Shown piece by piece: positions 5,075 to 7,389 of a stretch of 7,389 bases of DNA. The notes below the pieces were generated by a model. The model did no database searches and had not been told where the DNA came from. It worked only from the letters and a program-made list of their open reading frames with translations. Source of the stretch: Chloroflexota bacterium (GTDB lineage Bacteria; Chloroflexota; Anaerolineae; Aggregatilineales; Phototrophicaceae); the NCBI GenBank assembly GCA_023392115.1, contig JAEVZT010000448.1:1-7389 (forward strand). The letters run 5' to 3'. Position 1 is the stretch's first letter. Every line of letters starts with the position of its first letter. Both the position numbers and the translations under genes were made by a program.

Positions 5075-6931
5075 TTGACCCCGGAAACAAGCACAACGAA
5101 GCTCGCCGTCGAGTACGAAGCCATTCGCCGCCGCGAACATGAATTGATCACCGATTTGCTCGACGTTCTGCCGAAAGTTGACGGGTTAGGTGAGGAACGG
5201 GTCGCGCAAATGCGCGACGCGCTGTTTCATGCCGATCACCCGTATTTGATTGTCCTGATGGGTCCGTACAATTCCGGCAAGTCGAGCATCATCAACGCGC
5301 TGCTGCGTAAACCCGATCTGCTGCCGGTGGGACCAACGCCGACGACCGACCGTATCACGATTCTGCGCTACGGCGACGAGTCGGGGCGCACCCGTTCCGG
5401 CGAAGTGGACACCGTTTTCTACCCGTCGCCGCTGCTGCAAAAAGTCAGCTTTGTCGACACCCCCGGTCTGGAGTCAGTTTTCCGTGAACACGAGGAGATC
5501 ACGCGGCGTTTCTTGCACCGCAGCGACACGGTGCTGCTCGTCATGCTGGCGACTCAGGCGATGACGGCGCGCAACCTCGACTATATCAAGACGCTCAAGG
5601 AATACGGCAAGAATGTCATCCTCGTGCTCAATCAGGTTGATTTGCTGACGCCGGAAGAACGCGATTCGGTGCGCCAGTACGTGCTTGAGCAGGCGCGTTC
5701 AGAGCTGGGCTTGAAGCCGGAAGTATGGATGATATCGTCGCGCGAGGCGCAGCGCGCCATCAACACTGACGGCACGATTGACGAGGAAGCGTGGGCGGCG
5801 AGCGGACTGCACCGGATCGAAGAATACGTTGACCAGCAGTTGAGCGACGCCGCGCGCCTACGCCAGAAATTGCAGACGCCGCTGCAAATCGCGCAGAACG
5901 TTCACGGCGCGGCGCTGACCGTCGTCCGTGACAACCAGTCGGCGCTCGACCATTATCAGAGCATTTCGCAGAACGTCGAGCAGCAGTTGAGCGTTTTTCG
6001 CCGCGAGAGCGACAAGATCGTGCGGTCGACGACCGAGGAGATCAGCGCCAAGTTCGGCGAAGCCGCCATGCGCGGCAGTGAGGCGATCCGCGACCAGTTC
6101 CAGCTGTCACACGCGTTCGGATCAGTCGTGCGCGGCGTATTTGAGCTTGTCGGGCTGTCGGGCATCGCCCGGCGCTCGTCGGGCGGCTCGTATACGCGCG
6201 CGGCATTCGAGCGCCATAAGGTGTTCGAGCCGATCGGGGAGATTCCCGTGATCGCCGACAAGCTCGCACCGCGTCTCGAGGGGAAAGACCTTCAGGACAT
6301 CGACGATCTTGTCAAGTACGCACGGCGTGAGATCGACACGCTGCCGTCGTCGATTAAGTCGAAGGTCATCGGGACGGTGCAGGCACCGATCAAGTATGAG
6401 CGCGCCGCGCTGCAAAGCGCCCGCCCGGAACTCGAAGCGATCGAGGACGAGGCGCGGCGCATCGAAACCGAGAAACTTGAGCGGACATTCCGCAATTCCC
6501 TGCTGTATCTAGGGGCATACGAACTCGTGATGCTCGTCTTCCTGATCTTCGTCCTCGTTGCTACCCCGTTCGGCGCGGATGGCGGTGGGACGGACTTGCT
6601 CGTCGCCATTTTCATTGTCGGCATGATGATCCTCGGCTTGGCGTACCTGCCGCTGCGCGGACGGATGCTCGAAAACGCCTACACGCAGCGCATGGTGGCG
6701 CTTCAGGGCAAGTACATCGAGACGCTGACGCGGGCGGCGAACAAGCAGATCGATTACGCGATGGGGCTGCGCCGCGACGCGATCGCGCCGCTGACCCGTG
6801 TGATCGACGCGCAGACCGACATTCAAACCGAGCAGATGAAGCGCCTTCAATCCGCCGGCGAGCGCATGGTCAAGATCGAGGCGGATCTGACCGGAATGGG
6901 CAAGCCGGGTTTACTGGGAGTCTTGAGGTAA
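5075..6931 (+). CDS. Bacterial dynamin-like GTPase with C-terminal membrane segments
   Basis: Probable membrane-remodelling GTPase of the bacterial dynamin-like family. Using TTG 5075 as start the protein is 618 aa; AGGAA (5060-5064) lies 10 nt upstream. The frame continues to GTG 4994, but those codons cross the predicted promoter and start site. GTPase motifs are G1 GPYNSGKSS (63-71), G2 TPTTD (88-92), G3 DTPG (128-131) and G4 NQVD (186-189). The middle (about 265-470) is long, charged and helical, as in dynamin stalks, with an S-G-G-S region near 368-371. Two hydrophobic stretches follow at about 476-498 and 506-526, which could insert in the membrane as a paddle or hairpin, then a helical tail with many charged residues. 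It heads a unit with a second GTPase gene 3 nt downstream, suggesting paired action as for other dynamin pairs. Substrate and cellular role are unknown; membrane repair, division or phage defence are possible. Confidence 0.88.
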   Translation: MTPETSTTKLAVEYEAIRRREHELITDLLDVLPKVDGLGEERVAQMRDALFHADHPYLIVLMGPYNSGKSSIINALLRKPDLLPVGPTPTTDRITILRYGDESGRTRSGEVDTVFYPSPLLQKVSFVDTPGLESVFREHEEITRRFLHRSDTVLLVMLATQAMTARNLDYIKTLKEYGKNVILVLNQVDLLTPEERDSVRQYVLEQARSELGLKPEVWMISSREAQRAINTDGTIDEEAWAASGLHRIEEYVDQQLSDAARLRQKLQTPLQIAQNVHGAALTVVRDNQSALDHYQSISQNVEQQLSVFRRESDKIVRSTTEEISAKFGEAAMRGSEAIRDQFQLSHAFGSVVRGVFELVGLSGIARRSSGGSYTRAAFERHKVFEPIGEIPVIADKLAPRLEGKDLQDIDDLVKYARREIDTLPSSIKSKVIGTVQAPIKYERAALQSARPELEAIEDEARRIETEKLERTFRNSLLYLGAYELVMLVFLIFVLVATPFGADGGGTDLLVAIFIVGMMILGLAYLPLRGRMLENAYTQRMVALQGKYIETLTRAANKQIDYAMGLRRDAIAPLTRVIDAQTDIQTEQMKRLQSAGERMVKIEADLTGMGKPGLLGVLR

Positions 6932-6934
6932 CAC

Positions 6935-7389
6935 ATGGTTGTCGACATGAAAGCAATCGACGGGGCGCTGGCGGCGTTCCGCGAGGGTGAAATTCGGCTG
7001 CTGACCGATATCGCCGCCGCGCTGGCGGAATTCGGCGAACCGGCGAAGGAAGATCGCAGCCGCCTGCTTGATGTGGCGCAGGATTTGCGCGATCTGTTTT
7101 TCCTCGTCGTCGTGATCGGTGAGTTCAACGCGGGCAAGTCGTCATTCATCAACGCGCTGCTCAAAGACGAAATGCTGGCGATGGGCATCACGCCGACGAC
7201 CGACGCGATTCACCTGATCCGCCATGGCGATACGCCGACGCGCAAGCCCGTCGTGCGGGAAGACGGCATCTTCGAGTGGACGCACCCGAACACCGGCGCG
7301 CCGGGCGTGGCGATCGTCGATACGCCCGGCACGGGTTCAGTTTTCCAGAAGCATGAAAAGACCGCCAAACAGTTCCTGCACCGCAGCGA
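6935..7389 (+). CDS. Second dynamin-like GTPase (3' end outside the window)
   Basis: Only the first 151 codons are present; the frame is open to the window end. ATG 6935 follows the stop of the preceding GTPase by 3 nt, with GAGG (6925-6928) inside the end of that gene, so translation is likely coupled. G1 is GEFNAGKSS (62-70), G2 ITPTTD (85-90) and G3 DTPG (129-132); G4 lies beyond the edge. G1 is preceded by the hydrophobic strand LFFLVVVIG, as in dynamin-family GTPases. After G3 it reads GSVFQKHEKTAKQFLHRS, nearly parallel to SVFREHEEITRRFLHRSDT in the first GTPase, so the genes are paralogues. By analogy with tandem bacterial dynamins the two may form hetero-oligomers. Whether this copy has its own membrane segment cannot be seen. 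Confidence 0.9.
   Translation, partial: MVVDMKAIDGALAAFREGEIRLLTDIAAALAEFGEPAKEDRSRLLDVAQDLRDLFFLVVVIGEFNAGKSSFINALLKDEMLAMGITPTTDAIHLIRHGDTPTRKPVVREDGIFEWTHPNTGAPGVAIVDTPGTGSVFQKHEKTAKQFLHRS

Noticed and set aside
1..7389. CRISPR arrays, insertion sequences and tandem repeats
   Set aside because: No regularly spaced direct repeats, transposase motifs or terminal inverted repeats were seen.

Overview
The window is GC-rich, densely coded bacterial chromosome with no mobile-element or phage hallmarks. Several traits suggest a Chloroflexota-like or other non-proteobacterial lineage: tRNA genes without encoded CCA, a Gram-positive-type (GAAC-N4-GTTC) SOS operator, and a tandem pair of dynamin-like GTPases. 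The lineage is an inference from gene style and not a proven assignment.

Left part (1-2280, minus strand). At the left edge is the 5' end of a probable secreted-protein gene that runs out of the window. Upstream of it is uvrB, complete, with its own intrinsic terminator, a TATAAT promoter element and a perfect 16-bp palindrome over the predicted transcription start that reads as a LexA (SOS) box. This palindrome also shows that the longest open frame for uvrB starts too early. The ATG at 2239 is the likely start.

Middle (2400-3380, plus strand). A strong promoter (TTGACA, 17 bp, extended TATTAT) drives two adjacent CAU-anticodon tRNA genes. The first is an initiator tRNA-fMet. The second is an elongator-type tRNA-Met, with tRNA-Ile2 as an alternative. 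They end at an intrinsic terminator. Next comes a gene for an orphan protein with a helix-turn-helix and a possible LAGLIDADG-like domain, which runs head-on into lysA with a 3-nt gap.

Right part (3381-7389). lysA (diaminopimelate decarboxylase, last step of lysine synthesis) lies on the minus strand behind a small two-helix membrane protein gene, probably in one operon. Divergent from it, on the plus strand, is a tight two-gene unit of dynamin-family GTPases. The first is complete and has a two-helix hydrophobic segment. The second begins 3 nt after the first one's stop and is cut by the window end. The two are clearly paralogous around the GTPase motifs and probably work as a membrane-remodelling pair. 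The divergent promoters in 4999-5031 appear to overlap at their -10 elements.

The most novel items are the dynamin pair with its small membrane-protein neighbour and the HTH/LAGLIDADG-like orphan. uvrB, lysA and the tRNAs are housekeeping genes. No gene-free stretch exceeds 300 bases; the longest, about 2281-2453, holds only the two divergent promoter regions.
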